Source: Lacticaseibacillus kribbianus
GTDB taxonomy: Bacteria > Bacillota > Bacilli > Lactobacillales > Lactobacillaceae
Length of the DNA stretch: 64,000 nt
Assembly (NCBI RefSeq): GCF_020180945.1
Contig: NZ_JAIPUL010000002.1
Coordinates: 248,001 to 312,000, forward strand
Direction of reading: 5' to 3'
The notes beneath the pieces are model-generated. The model searched no databases. It was not told the origin of the DNA and saw only the letters and a program-made list of their open reading frames with translations. Within the stretch, counting starts at the first letter, position 1, and each line of letters begins with the position of its first letter. Positions 34,224 through 43,336 of the stretch are shown here, one piece after another. The translations under genes were made by a program, and so were the position numbers.

Positions 34224-36002
34224 ATGGACACGCAGCACGCTTTATTGAAGGAAAAATTCGGCTACGACGAGTTTCGGCCGGGGCAGGACCAGGCGATCAG
34301 CCGCGTTTTGGCCGGCGACAACACGCTGGTCATCATGCCGACCGGCGGCGGGAAGTCGCTGTGCTACCAGATTCCGGCCCTGATGCTGGACGGGCTGACG
34401 GTCGTGGTGTCGCCCTTAATCGCCCTGATGAAGGACCAGGTCGACGCGCTGAACGAGAACGGCATTCCCGCCACCTTCATCAACAGCACCATCGCCCGCG
34501 GCGAGGCCGACCACCGGCTCGACATGGCGGCGCAGGGTGCGGTCAAGTTGCTGTACGTCGCGCCGGAGCGGCTGGAGATGCCCGACTTTCAGGCCGAGCT
34601 CGGCCAGCTTCGCATCGACCTGTTGGCCGTCGACGAGGCGCACTGCATCTCGCAGTGGGGGCACGATTTTCGCCCCAGCTACCTGGCCATCGCCGACGTC
34701 GCCGCCAGCCTGCCGTCGCACCCGACCGTCATCGCGCTGACCGCCACGGCCACCACCCGCGTCGCAACGGACATCAGCGCGCGGCTGGCGATTCCCGCGG
34801 CCGGGCGCATCAACACCGGCTTCGCGCGGCCCAACCTCAGCTTCAAGGTGATCAAGGACCAGGCCAAGGACGCCTACCTGCTGGACTACCTGCGCCTGAA
34901 CCCGGATTCCGCCGGCATCGTCTACTGCGCCACGCGCAAGGAGGTCGAGCGCCTGCACGACCTGCTGGCCAAAAACGGCATCCAGGTGGCCAAGTACCAC
35001 GCGGGGATGCCCGAGGCCGAGCGCTCGGCGGCCCAGGAGGATTTTCTCTACGACCGCAAGCCGGTGATGGTCGCGACCAACGCCTTTGGCATGGGCATTG
35101 ACAAGAGCAACGTGCGCTTTGTCATCCACGCGCAGGTGCCCGGCGACCTCGAGTCCTACTACCAGGAGGCGGGGCGTGCCGGCCGTGACGGGCTGGACTC
35201 CGAGGCCATCCTGCTGTTCGCTCCGGCCGACCTGCAGATCCGCCGCTTTTTCATCGACCAAAGCGAGGGCGACGACGCGTACCGCGCCAGCGAGTACCAG
35301 AAGCTTCAGGTGATGAACCAGTACGCGAACACCGGCGACTGCCTCCAGCAGTTCATCCTGCGCTACTTCGGCCAGGCGTCGGAACCCTGCGGCCGCTGCT
35401 CCAACTGCCTGGACGACCGCGAGAGCTTCGACGTCACCGTCGACGCGCAGAAGGTGCTGTCCTGCGTCTACCGCATGCACGAGCGCTTCGGCAAGGCACT
35501 GATCGCAGACGTCCTGGCCGGCGCCAAGACCCAGCGCGTCTTGGACCTGCACCTCGACCAGCTCTCGACGTACGGCCTGATGAGCAGTCAGCGGAAAAAG
35601 GACATCAGCGGCTTCATCGACTTTCTGACCGCCGGCGGCTACCTGGCCGCAATCGGCGGCCAGTACCCGACGCTGCACGTGACCGAGGCCGGCGCCGCGG
35701 TCCTGCGCGGCCAGCAGACCGTCGCGCGCAAGCAGGCGGTTCGCGCCACCCGCACCCGGCCGGTCGACGACGCGCTGTTCCAGAAGCTGCGCGACCTGCG
35801 CCGCGAGCTCGCGGAAAAGGGCGGCGTCCCGCCCTACGTCATTTTCTCCGACCAGACCCTGCGTGACCTCTGCGCGGCCAAGCCGCAAAGCGAAGTCGAG
35901 ATGCTGGCGGTCAAGGGCATCGGCCAGGCGAAGTTCGCCAAGTACGGCGAGGTGTTCCTTGAAGCGTTAGCAGAAGACCAGGGCGAAGGCGCGCGGGCTT
36001 AG
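34224..36002 (+). CDS. recQ: ATP-dependent DNA helicase RecQ
   Basis: A 592-aa RecQ. Helicase motifs: FRPGQDQAI, MPTGGGKSLCYQIPA (motif I), VDEAHCISQWGHDFRP (motif II), YYQEAGRAGRDG (motif VI). A zinc site follows (CLQQF, CGRCSNCLD), then a winged helix and a C-terminal HRDC domain (residues ~515-585, ending VKGIGQAKFAKYGEVFLEAL). It unwinds recombination and replication intermediates. I started at the ATG at 34224 after GGGGGAG. The stop codon lies in GGGCTTAGCGGGTCG, which resembles family-1 repeat sequence. Confidence 0.95.
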   Translation: MDTQHALLKEKFGYDEFRPGQDQAISRVLAGDNTLVIMPTGGGKSLCYQIPALMLDGLTVVVSPLIALMKDQVDALNENGIPATFINSTIARGEADHRLDMAAQGAVKLLYVAPERLEMPDFQAELGQLRIDLLAVDEAHCISQWGHDFRPSYLAIADVAASLPSHPTVIALTATATTRVATDISARLAIPAAGRINTGFARPNLSFKVIKDQAKDAYLLDYLRLNPDSAGIVYCATRKEVERLHDLLAKNGIQVAKYHAGMPEAERSAAQEDFLYDRKPVMVATNAFGMGIDKSNVRFVIHAQVPGDLESYYQEAGRAGRDGLDSEAILLFAPADLQIRRFFIDQSEGDDAYRASEYQKLQVMNQYANTGDCLQQFILRYFGQASEPCGRCSNCLDDRESFDVTVDAQKVLSCVYRMHERFGKALIADVLAGAKTQRVLDLHLDQLSTYGLMSSQRKKDISGFIDFLTAGGYLAAIGGQYPTLHVTEAGAAVLRGQQTVARKQAVRATRTRPVDDALFQKLRDLRRELAEKGGVPPYVIFSDQTLRDLCAAKPQSEVEMLAVKGIGQAKFAKYGEVFLEALAEDQGEGARA

Positions 36003-36030
36003 CGGGTCGCATAGCGCGTGTCCGAGTCGC

Positions 36031-36381
36031 AAACCGGCCGCGGGTTCCGGTCCGGCAGGCGGCTGCGGCTGTGCGGCCGGTTTCCGCCCGAGACGGGCTC
36101 CGCAAGGCAACGCCGGTGCGCTCAGCTAGGGCCAGCACTCGAAGCAAAAGGCGCTTCAAGCGCTGGCCCTACGCTGACCGACCGGCTAAGTGCGCCTTGC
36201 TCCGCCCTCTATTCGGGCTCCAACCTAAAAGATGAGCCAACCGTCGCCTGCGGCTCCTTTGGTTGTCTCATCTTTTGCCGGGAGCAGCCACGCGAAAGCC
36301 TCGCCAAGTGCGCGAGTCTTCCGGGTGGCTGCTCCTTTCACGGCCTCCGCCGCCTGCCGGACCTCCACCCGCGGCCGGTTT
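36031..36381. repeat. Family-3 structured element, copy 1 (split by a family-1 insertion)
   Basis: Terminal arms AAACCGGCCGCGGG + GGTCCGGCAGGCGGC (36031-36065) pair almost perfectly with GCCGCCTGCCGGACC + CCCGCGGCCGGTTT (36350-36381). Inside are AAAAGATGAG/CTCATCTTTT with CCAACC/GGTTG, and GGAGCAGCCAC/GTGGCTGCTCC. A family-1 unit occupies 36094-36221. Copy 2 at 54129-54337 has the same blocks without this insertion. Confidence 0.85.
36094..36221. repeat. Family-1 hairpin repeat, cluster F, inserted in family 3
   Basis: One unit with outer helix GCAAGGC/GCCTTGC and centre TAGGGCCAGCACTCGAAGC/GCTTCAAGCGCTGGCCCTA. CGGGCTCC occurs at both ends (36094-36101 and 36214-36221), while family-3 copy 2 has it once. 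A fragment of the right end also overlaps the recQ stop (about 35990-36020). Confidence 0.88.
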
Positions 36382-36572
36382 GCTACGGAGTGGGGGGGAC
36401 CGACAAACATTGAAGCGACACCGTCTTTGGTCGCTCAAAAATTGAAACTGCCGTTAATTCTGAGAATCGCGGTGGTTGCGCTTCTTGTCGGTTGACCACC
36501 GAGCTGTCGGCGATTTTTTCTGCCGTGCGACCTACCAATTTTGTGTCACCGTTGCGCGATGTAGCGGCCGGA

Positions 36573-36659
36573 GGGACCGGGGCTGGTCGGGCCGCGAAAG
36601 AAGCGGTGGCCCGGTTTTGGGGCGGAGGCCGGCCGCGCAGTCCGACCAGCCGCGGTCCC
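36573..36659. other. Long inverted repeat upstream of cysS
   Basis: GGGACCGGGGCTGGTCGG and CCGACCAGCCGCGGTCCC pair over 18 bases with one mismatch, around ~50 bases containing further complementary blocks. The rest of 36382-36771 shows no gene and no T-box core. The stem would lie just upstream of the cysS promoter. Confidence 0.7.
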
Positions 36660-36710
36660 GCAGACCTCGGCCCCGTACCGCGGCAAGCCGGAAACATTGC
36701 GGCCGCCCGC

Positions 36711-36739
36711 TTTCACCCGGGGCGCTTTTCGAGTACACT
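36711..36739 (+). promoter_or_regulatory. cysS promoter
   Basis: TTTCAC (36711-36716), 17 bases, TACACT (36734-36739), about 30 bases before the cysS start. Confidence 0.7.
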
Positions 36740-36771
36740 GGTAGGGAGACACTTGCGAAAGGATAACGCTT

Positions 36772-38159
<1,388 letters not shown>

Positions 38160-38175
<16 letters not shown>

Positions 38176-38582
38176 CTGACGCAAAACAACTGAACGGGGT
38201 GACGCTGGCCTACCTCGGCGACGCGGTGTACGAGGTGTACGTCCGCGAGCACCTCTTGAACCGCGGCATCGTGCGGCCGAACATGCTGCAGAAAACGGCG
38301 AAGTCCTTCGTCTCGGCCAAGGCCCAGGCGGCCCTGATCGCCGGCATGGAGGCCCAAAGCCTGCTGTCCGATGACGAGTGGGAGATGTTCAAGCGCGGGC
38401 GCAACGCGAAGTCGTACACCCACGCCAAGAACACGGACGTGGTGACCTACCGCACGTCGACGGGCTTTGAGGCGCTGTTCGGCTACCTGAAGCTCGACGG
38501 CCAGCTGGCGCGCGTCGACGAGCTGGCGCAGTGGTGCATTGATTACGTGGAGAACGGAGGAACCGGTCATGGCAAAGCCTAG
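38160..38582 (+). CDS. mrnC: Mini-ribonuclease III
   Basis: A 140-aa RNase III-like dimeric nuclease without a dsRNA-binding domain. The catalytic helix is [23 protein letters not shown] (Asp in GDAV). [34 protein letters not shown] is the second signature region. It matures 23S rRNA ends. The ATG at 38160 lies inside cysS; the in-frame TTG at 38172, which overlaps the cysS stop as TTGA and has GGAG before it, is an equally good start. Confidence 0.93.
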
Positions 38583-39486
38583 TGAGCATTCAGATTCCCG
38601 CGCGGGGCGCGGCCAGGGCGGCCGCCCGAGCACTAACCGCGCAGGGCGGCGGCCCGGCAACAGCGGCCCGCGTGCCGAGCGCAAGCCGCGCGCGGCCGCG
38701 CCGGTGCCGGAGAAGTACCGCGACCGGCCGCGCGATGAGGCGCACGAAGACGAGTTCGTCTTCGGTCGCCACGCGGTCGAGGAGGCGCTCAAGGTCGGCA
38801 GCAACAAGACCATCAACAAGCTGTTCGTCCAAAGCGGCCTGAACGCCGATCAGATCCACACCATCGTTCAAAAGGCGACCAAGGCCAAGATCCTGGTCTC
38901 AAGCGTTCCAAAGGCCAAGCTCGACCTGCTGTCCGACGGCGGCAACCACCAGGGTGTCCTGGTCGCGATGACGCCGTACGCTTACGCGACGTTGGACGAG
39001 CTGTTCGAGCACGCCCAAAACGCCGGGCACGCGCCGTTTTTCCTGGTGCTCGACAACCTCGAGGACCCGCACAACCTGGGCTCCATCATGCGCACCGCCG
39101 ACGCGGTTGGGGTGGACGGCATCATCATTCCCAAGCACCGCGCAGTCGGCCTGACCAGCACGGTGGCCAAGATTTCGACGGGCGCCATTGAGCACGTGCC
39201 GGTGGCCAAGGTGACCAACCTCGCCGCGACCATCAAGACGCTCAAGGACCGCGGCATGTGGGTCTTTGGCACCGCGATGGACGGCCAGGACTTCCGCGAG
39301 TGGGACGCGCAGGGCGCAGTCGCCCTGGTGATCGGCAACGAGGGCAAGGGCATCTCGCCGGGCGTCGCCAAGCTGATGGACGCGACGTTGACCATTCCGA
39401 TGGTCGGCCACGTCCAGAGCCTGAACGCTAGCGTCGCGGCCGGCATCCTGATGTATCAGGCGTTCACCGCCCGCACGAAGGCCTGA
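38569..39486 (+). CDS. rlmB: 23S rRNA 2'-O-ribose methyltransferase RlmB
   Basis: A 305-aa SpoU-class SAM-dependent enzyme. Residues ~1-55 form a basic, Gly/Arg/Pro-rich extension. Then come the substrate-binding domain (FVFGRHAVEEALK) and the knotted SPOUT domain: LDNLEDPHNLGSIMRTADAVG, LVIGNEGKGISPGV and SLNASVAAGILMYQ. It modifies a G in the 23S peptidyl-transferase region. GGAGG stands 8 bases before the ATG, inside mrnC. Confidence 0.95.
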   Translation: MAKPSEHSDSRAGRGQGGRPSTNRAGRRPGNSGPRAERKPRAAAPVPEKYRDRPRDEAHEDEFVFGRHAVEEALKVGSNKTINKLFVQSGLNADQIHTIVQKATKAKILVSSVPKAKLDLLSDGGNHQGVLVAMTPYAYATLDELFEHAQNAGHAPFFLVLDNLEDPHNLGSIMRTADAVGVDGIIIPKHRAVGLTSTVAKISTGAIEHVPVAKVTNLAATIKTLKDRGMWVFGTAMDGQDFREWDAQGAVALVIGNEGKGISPGVAKLMDATLTIPMVGHVQSLNASVAAGILMYQAFTARTKA

Positions 39487-39487
39487 C

Positions 39488-40033
39488 ATGCGCAAGCACA
39501 TTTTGATCGTGGATGGCTACAACGTGATCGGCAACTGGCCCGAGCTGTCCAAGCTCAAGGCCGACGGTCACTTCGACGCCGCACGGGACCGCCTGCTCGA
39601 TCAGCTGGCCGAGTACCGCAGCCACGAGAACGCCAATATGATCGTGGTTTTCGACGCGATGTACGTGCCGGGAATCGGGGAGCGCTACGACAAGTGGGAC
39701 CTGCAGGTGGTGTTCACCCAGCAGGACCTGACCGCCGACTCCTACATCGAAAAACTCGCCAACGACCTGAACACGCCCTTGGTGCAGCTGACCGTGGTCA
39801 CCTCCGACCAGGCCGAGCAGTGGACCGTGTTCTCGCGCGGCGCCTTGCGCATCTCCTCGCGCGACTTCCTGCGCGAGGTCAAGCGCTCGCACAACGAGTT
39901 CACCAAGTCCACGGATCCGTTCATCATGCGGGAGAACCCGCGCAACGTGCCGTGGCGCACCGACCAGCTCCTGAAGCTGGACCAGGCGCGGCGCAAGCTG
40001 GAGCAAAAACCGAAACCAAAGCCCAAGCGCTGA
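39488..40033 (+). CDS. NYN-domain endoribonuclease, YacP/Rae1 family
   Basis: A 181-aa PIN-like protein: ILIVDGYNVIGNWPEL with the first catalytic Asp, IVVFDAMYVPG, VVFTQQDLTADSYIEKLA, TVVTSDQAEQ. In Bacillus subtilis the homologue Rae1 cuts mRNA in the ribosomal A site. The tail is Lys/Pro-rich. It begins two bases after the rlmB stop and ends the operon. Confidence 0.92.
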   Translation: MRKHILIVDGYNVIGNWPELSKLKADGHFDAARDRLLDQLAEYRSHENANMIVVFDAMYVPGIGERYDKWDLQVVFTQQDLTADSYIEKLANDLNTPLVQLTVVTSDQAEQWTVFSRGALRISSRDFLREVKRSHNEFTKSTDPFIMRENPRNVPWRTDQLLKLDQARRKLEQKPKPKPKR

Positions 40034-40071
40034 CGCGCTGGGCCGGCAGAAACGCGAATAAGACCCATCGG

Positions 40072-40101
40072 CGCACCGAGCCTCGCTCGGTGCGTTTTTT
40101 T
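40072..40101 (+). terminator. Terminator of the cysS operon
   Basis: CGCACCGAG and CTCGGTGCG pair around 5 bases and are followed by seven Ts. Confidence 0.93.
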
Positions 40102-40231
40102 GGCGCCAGGCGCCTTGTGCGGCCGTTTTTTTCGGCAATTGGTCACACTTTCTTCACACGCGCGGTGGCAGGGGGCAATCGTTCGGGACTGCGGGGACCG
40201 CCACGCCGGGGCCAGGCGGGACCGCGAGCAC

Positions 40232-40312
40232 GTGTTCACAATTTGTTCACAACATCCCAACAGTTTTACCGAATTCCGTGCGCAGTTTGTGGATATTCAC
40301 AGACTACACTAA
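40232..40312 (+). promoter_or_regulatory. Repeated TTCACA motifs and promoter region of the sulfonate/sugar cassette
   Basis: GTTCACAA occurs twice, three bases apart (40233-40251). TGTGGATATTCACA (about 40288-40301) is an interrupted palindrome with the same half-site. TACACT (about 40305-40310) is a likely -10. The 12-mer AATTTGTTCACA (40240-40251) is repeated on the other strand at 56302-56291 in front of the second transporter. I infer a shared regulator. Between 40102 and 40231 I see nothing else except TTCACAC near 40151. Confidence 0.6.
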
Positions 40313-40341
40313 CGGTAATCAAATGTTCGGAGGACAAAGAC

Positions 40342-41361
40342 ATGACAAAATTCCACGGCTGGCGCTGGTTACTGCTTCCCCTCATCGCGGCGATGATGCT
40401 GATCGTCACCGCGTGCGGCAAGTCGACGAGCGGCACCGCAAGCCTCACCACCATCAAGATCGGCTACATGGAAAACGCCAACTCGGTCGGCCTCGCCGCC
40501 ATCGCCGATCAGGCCGGCTACTTCAAGAAGCAGGGCTTCAAGGTCAAGCTGGTCGCCTTCGCCGACGGCCCGTCGATCCTCGCGGCGATGAAGGCCGGCA
40601 GCATCGACGTCGGCAACATCGGCTCCGGCGCCCACACCGCCCTGGCGCAGGGCGCCGCCCAGGTCATCCTGACCGACGGCGTCAGCACCGCTGACGAGCT
40701 GATCGGCAACAAGGCCAAGGGCGTCTCCAGCATGGCGGACCTGAAGGGCAAAAAGGTCGCGGTGGTCGCCGGCACCACGTCCGAGATGATTTTTGAGGCG
40801 GCGCTGAAGAAGGCCGGCATGAGCAAGTCCGACGTCACCGTGGTCAACATGTCGGCCAACAACATCGCCGGCGCGATGGCGGCGGGCAAGGTCGACGCGG
40901 CCGCGACCTGGTCGCCGAGCACCACCACCATCAAGGACAAGCTCGGCGATGACGCCGTGACCCTGGCGTCCGACAGCGATTTTGCCAGCACGATGCCGTT
41001 CATCAGCTCCTGGGTCGTGACCGCCAAGTACGAGAAGGCCCACCCGGCGCAGGTGGTCAAGATCACCAAGGCGCTGATGGCGGCCAACGACGCGCGCAAG
41101 GCCAGCCTGAGCAAGGTCGCGCCGTACATCGCCAAGCAGCTGGCGATCACGACCAAGCAGGCGCTCGCGCAGATGAAGGGCATGGAGACGCTCTACTCGT
41201 CCAAGCAGCTGAGCCAGATGGCGTCAAGCGGCGCCCTGGCCAAGCTCTACAACGCCCAGCAGACCAACTTCATCAACGTCGGCACGCTCAAGGACACCGG
41301 CGACCTGGAAACAGCCGCCGACTACCTGCTGACCGACGTGATTGAAAAAGCCGCGGCTTAG
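40342..41361 (+). CDS. ABC substrate-binding lipoprotein, nitrate/sulfonate/taurine (NMT1/SsuA-like) class
   Basis: A 339-aa lipoprotein. Signal and lipobox LIVTAC with Cys25. The mature part has the family pattern IKIGYMENANSVGLAAIADQ, AGYFKKQGFKVKLVAF, AAMKAGSIDVGNIGSG, SMADLKGKKVAVVAGTTSE and KVDAAATWSP. It would capture a small anionic or sulfonated ligand outside the cell. Its permease and ATPase genes lie downstream, after nagB-, nagA- and pfkB-like genes, with which it shares tight spacing. CGGAGG stands before the ATG. Confidence 0.9.
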   Translation: MTKFHGWRWLLLPLIAAMMLIVTACGKSTSGTASLTTIKIGYMENANSVGLAAIADQAGYFKKQGFKVKLVAFADGPSILAAMKAGSIDVGNIGSGAHTALAQGAAQVILTDGVSTADELIGNKAKGVSSMADLKGKKVAVVAGTTSEMIFEAALKKAGMSKSDVTVVNMSANNIAGAMAAGKVDAAATWSPSTTTIKDKLGDDAVTLASDSDFASTMPFISSWVVTAKYEKAHPAQVVKITKALMAANDARKASLSKVAPYIAKQLAITTKQALAQMKGMETLYSSKQLSQMASSGALAKLYNAQQTNFINVGTLKDTGDLETAADYLLTDVIEKAAA

Positions 41362-41370
41362 GAGGCCCAC

Positions 41371-42192
41371 ATGCAGGACTACTATCGCTACAGTGTTTCC
41401 GAACTGACGCAGCACGCGCGGCTGCCGCTGACGGTGGTGCCCGCCGCCCAGGACGTGTACGACCGCTTGGCCGACGAAATGGTGGCGGTGATTGCGGCCA
41501 ACAACGCCGCCGGTGCAATCAGCGTGATCATCATCCCGGTCGGGCCGATGGGGCAGTACCCGGCGTTCGTCCAGGCGGTCAATGCAAAGCACCTCGACCT
41601 GCGCCGCACCTGGTTTGTGAACATGGACGAGTACGTCACCGACGGCCGGTGGATTGATCCGGCCTCCGACTGGAGCTTCCACCGCTTCGTTCAGGCCAAC
41701 CTGTACGACCGCCTGGACCCGGCGCTGGCGCCGCCGACCGACCAGCGCGTGTTCCCGGATCCCCAGGATCCGGCCGCCATCGACCGGTTGCTCGCCCAGC
41801 TCGGCAAGGTGGACCTGGTGATCGGCGGCATCGGCCTGAGCGGCCACATCGCCTTCAACGAGCCGCAGCCGGCGCTCAGCGTTGACGAATTCGCCGCCCT
41901 GCCGACCCGCGTGGTGACGCTGACGGCGGCCACGCGCATCGCCAGCGCGATCGGCGACACCCACGGGGCGCTGGAGCTGGTGCCGACGCAGGCCGTGACC
42001 ATCGGCATGGCGGAGCTTCTGTCCGCCCGGCGCATCGTCCTCGGGTGCTTTCGCGACTGGCACCGCGGCGTCGTGCGCCAGGCGGTCGGGCAAAAGCCCT
42101 CGGCGGCTTTTCCGGTGACGCTGCTGCAGCGCCACCCCAACGCCGAGCTGGTGGTGCCAACGGCCGTGGCCGCTTTCGAGGCACCGGCATGA
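41371..42192 (+). CDS. NagB-like glucosamine-6-phosphate isomerase homologue, divergent
   Basis: A 273-aa protein, longer than typical NagB (~235-265). The catalytic base region WFVNMDEYV (Asp86) is kept, as are His159 and Glu164 of GHIAFNEP. The residue before GH, an Asp in E. coli NagB (Asp141, ring opening), is Ser157 here (GIGLSGHIAFNEP). NagB converts GlcN-6-P to Fru-6-P and ammonia; the substitution suggests a changed reaction or substrate. TAGGAGG, overlapping the upstream stop, stands 5 bases before the ATG. Its stop overlaps nagA by four bases. Confidence 0.8.
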   Translation: MQDYYRYSVSELTQHARLPLTVVPAAQDVYDRLADEMVAVIAANNAAGAISVIIIPVGPMGQYPAFVQAVNAKHLDLRRTWFVNMDEYVTDGRWIDPASDWSFHRFVQANLYDRLDPALAPPTDQRVFPDPQDPAAIDRLLAQLGKVDLVIGGIGLSGHIAFNEPQPALSVDEFAALPTRVVTLTAATRIASAIGDTHGALELVPTQAVTIGMAELLSARRIVLGCFRDWHRGVVRQAVGQKPSAAFPVTLLQRHPNAELVVPTAVAAFEAPA

Positions 42193-43334
42193 CGGCGCGG
42201 GTGTTCACCCACGCGCACCTGGTGACCGGTTGCGCCGAGTGGCCGGACGGCTTCATCCGCTTCACCGACACGGTGCAGGCGGTGGGGCCGATGACGGCCT
42301 TTGTCCAGCAGCCGGGCGACGCGGTGCAGGACGTCGGCGGCGACCTGATCGTGCCCGGCTTCATCGACGTGCATGTTCACGGCGGCTACGGCGTGGACGC
42401 GATGGACGGCGATCCAACGGCAATTGCCGCCATGGCCACGCGCATCGCCGCGGCGGAAGGGGTCACGACCATTTTTCCCACCACCATGACCCAGGCGCCT
42501 GAAGCCATCGACCGCGCGGTGGCCGGCATCGCGGCGGCCGCCGAGCGGACCCCGCTGATTGCGGGCATCCACCTGGAGGGGCCGTTCATCGCGCCGGCCT
42601 ACAAGGGGGCCCAGCCGGCCGCCTTCATCCAGCCCGCCACGGCCGCCGCCGTCGCCCGCTGGCAAAGCCTGGCGCGGGGGATGATCCGCCTGATCACCTA
42701 CGCGCCGGAGGTCGGCGACCCCGCCGACTTCGAGGCGTACTGCCAAGCGCACGGCATCGCGCTGGCCATCGGGCACAGCGACGCCACGCGCGCAAGGCTT
42801 GTGACCTGCCCCGCCCGGCACGTCACCCACCTGTACAACGCGCAGCGCCTCGCGGTTCACCGCGAGCCCGGCGTGATGGGTCACGCGCTGTTGGAGGACG
42901 GCATCACCGCCGAGATCATCGCCGACGGCTTCCACAACGCCCCGGACATGGTCAAGCTGGCCTACCGGGTGAAGGGCGCCGCGCGCCTGGAGCTGGTCAC
43001 CGACGCGATGCGCGCCAAGGGCCTCGGCGACGGCGTCAGCGAGCTGGGCGGCCAGACCGTCACGGTGCAAGGCGTCGAGGCGCGGCTGGCCGACGGCACA
43101 ATCGCCGGCTCGGTGCTGCCGTTCATCACCGCGTTCGTGAACATTCAGCGCTTCACCGGCGCCGGGGTGGCGCAGGCCGTGCAGATGGCCAGCGTCAACC
43201 AGGCCCAGGAGTTCGGGCTGAGCCAAAAGGGCGTGCTTGAACCCGGCCGCGACGCCGACTTGAACCGCCTGACCCCAGACCAAAAGTTGGTTGCGACCTT
43301 CAGCCGCGGCCGCCTGATTGAAAGGATGGACTGA
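42189..43334 (+). CDS. nagA: N-acetylglucosamine-6-phosphate deacetylase (NagA-like)
   Basis: A 381-aa amidohydrolase. Metal and catalytic positions appear intact: DVHVHGG (HxH), IHLEGPF (Glu), AIGHSDA (His), THLYNAQ (His) and LVTDAMRAKG (catalytic Asp). It should remove an acetyl group from an N-acetyl amino sugar phosphate. THLYNAQRL replaces the usual THLFNAM, a small difference near the substrate. It is coupled to the nagB-like gene through ATGA. Confidence 0.88.
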   Translation: MTARVFTHAHLVTGCAEWPDGFIRFTDTVQAVGPMTAFVQQPGDAVQDVGGDLIVPGFIDVHVHGGYGVDAMDGDPTAIAAMATRIAAAEGVTTIFPTTMTQAPEAIDRAVAGIAAAAERTPLIAGIHLEGPFIAPAYKGAQPAAFIQPATAAAVARWQSLARGMIRLITYAPEVGDPADFEAYCQAHGIALAIGHSDATRARLVTCPARHVTHLYNAQRLAVHREPGVMGHALLEDGITAEIIADGFHNAPDMVKLAYRVKGAARLELVTDAMRAKGLGDGVSELGGQTVTVQGVEARLADGTIAGSVLPFITAFVNIQRFTGAGVAQAVQMASVNQAQEFGLSQKGVLEPGRDADLNRLTPDQKLVATFSRGRLIERMD

Positions 43335-43336
43335 CA

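Noticed and set aside
36382-36771. T-box leader for cysS
   Set aside because: I found no AGGGTGGNACCGCG-type core nor a terminator/antiterminator pair; trpS is the only gene here with a clear T-box.
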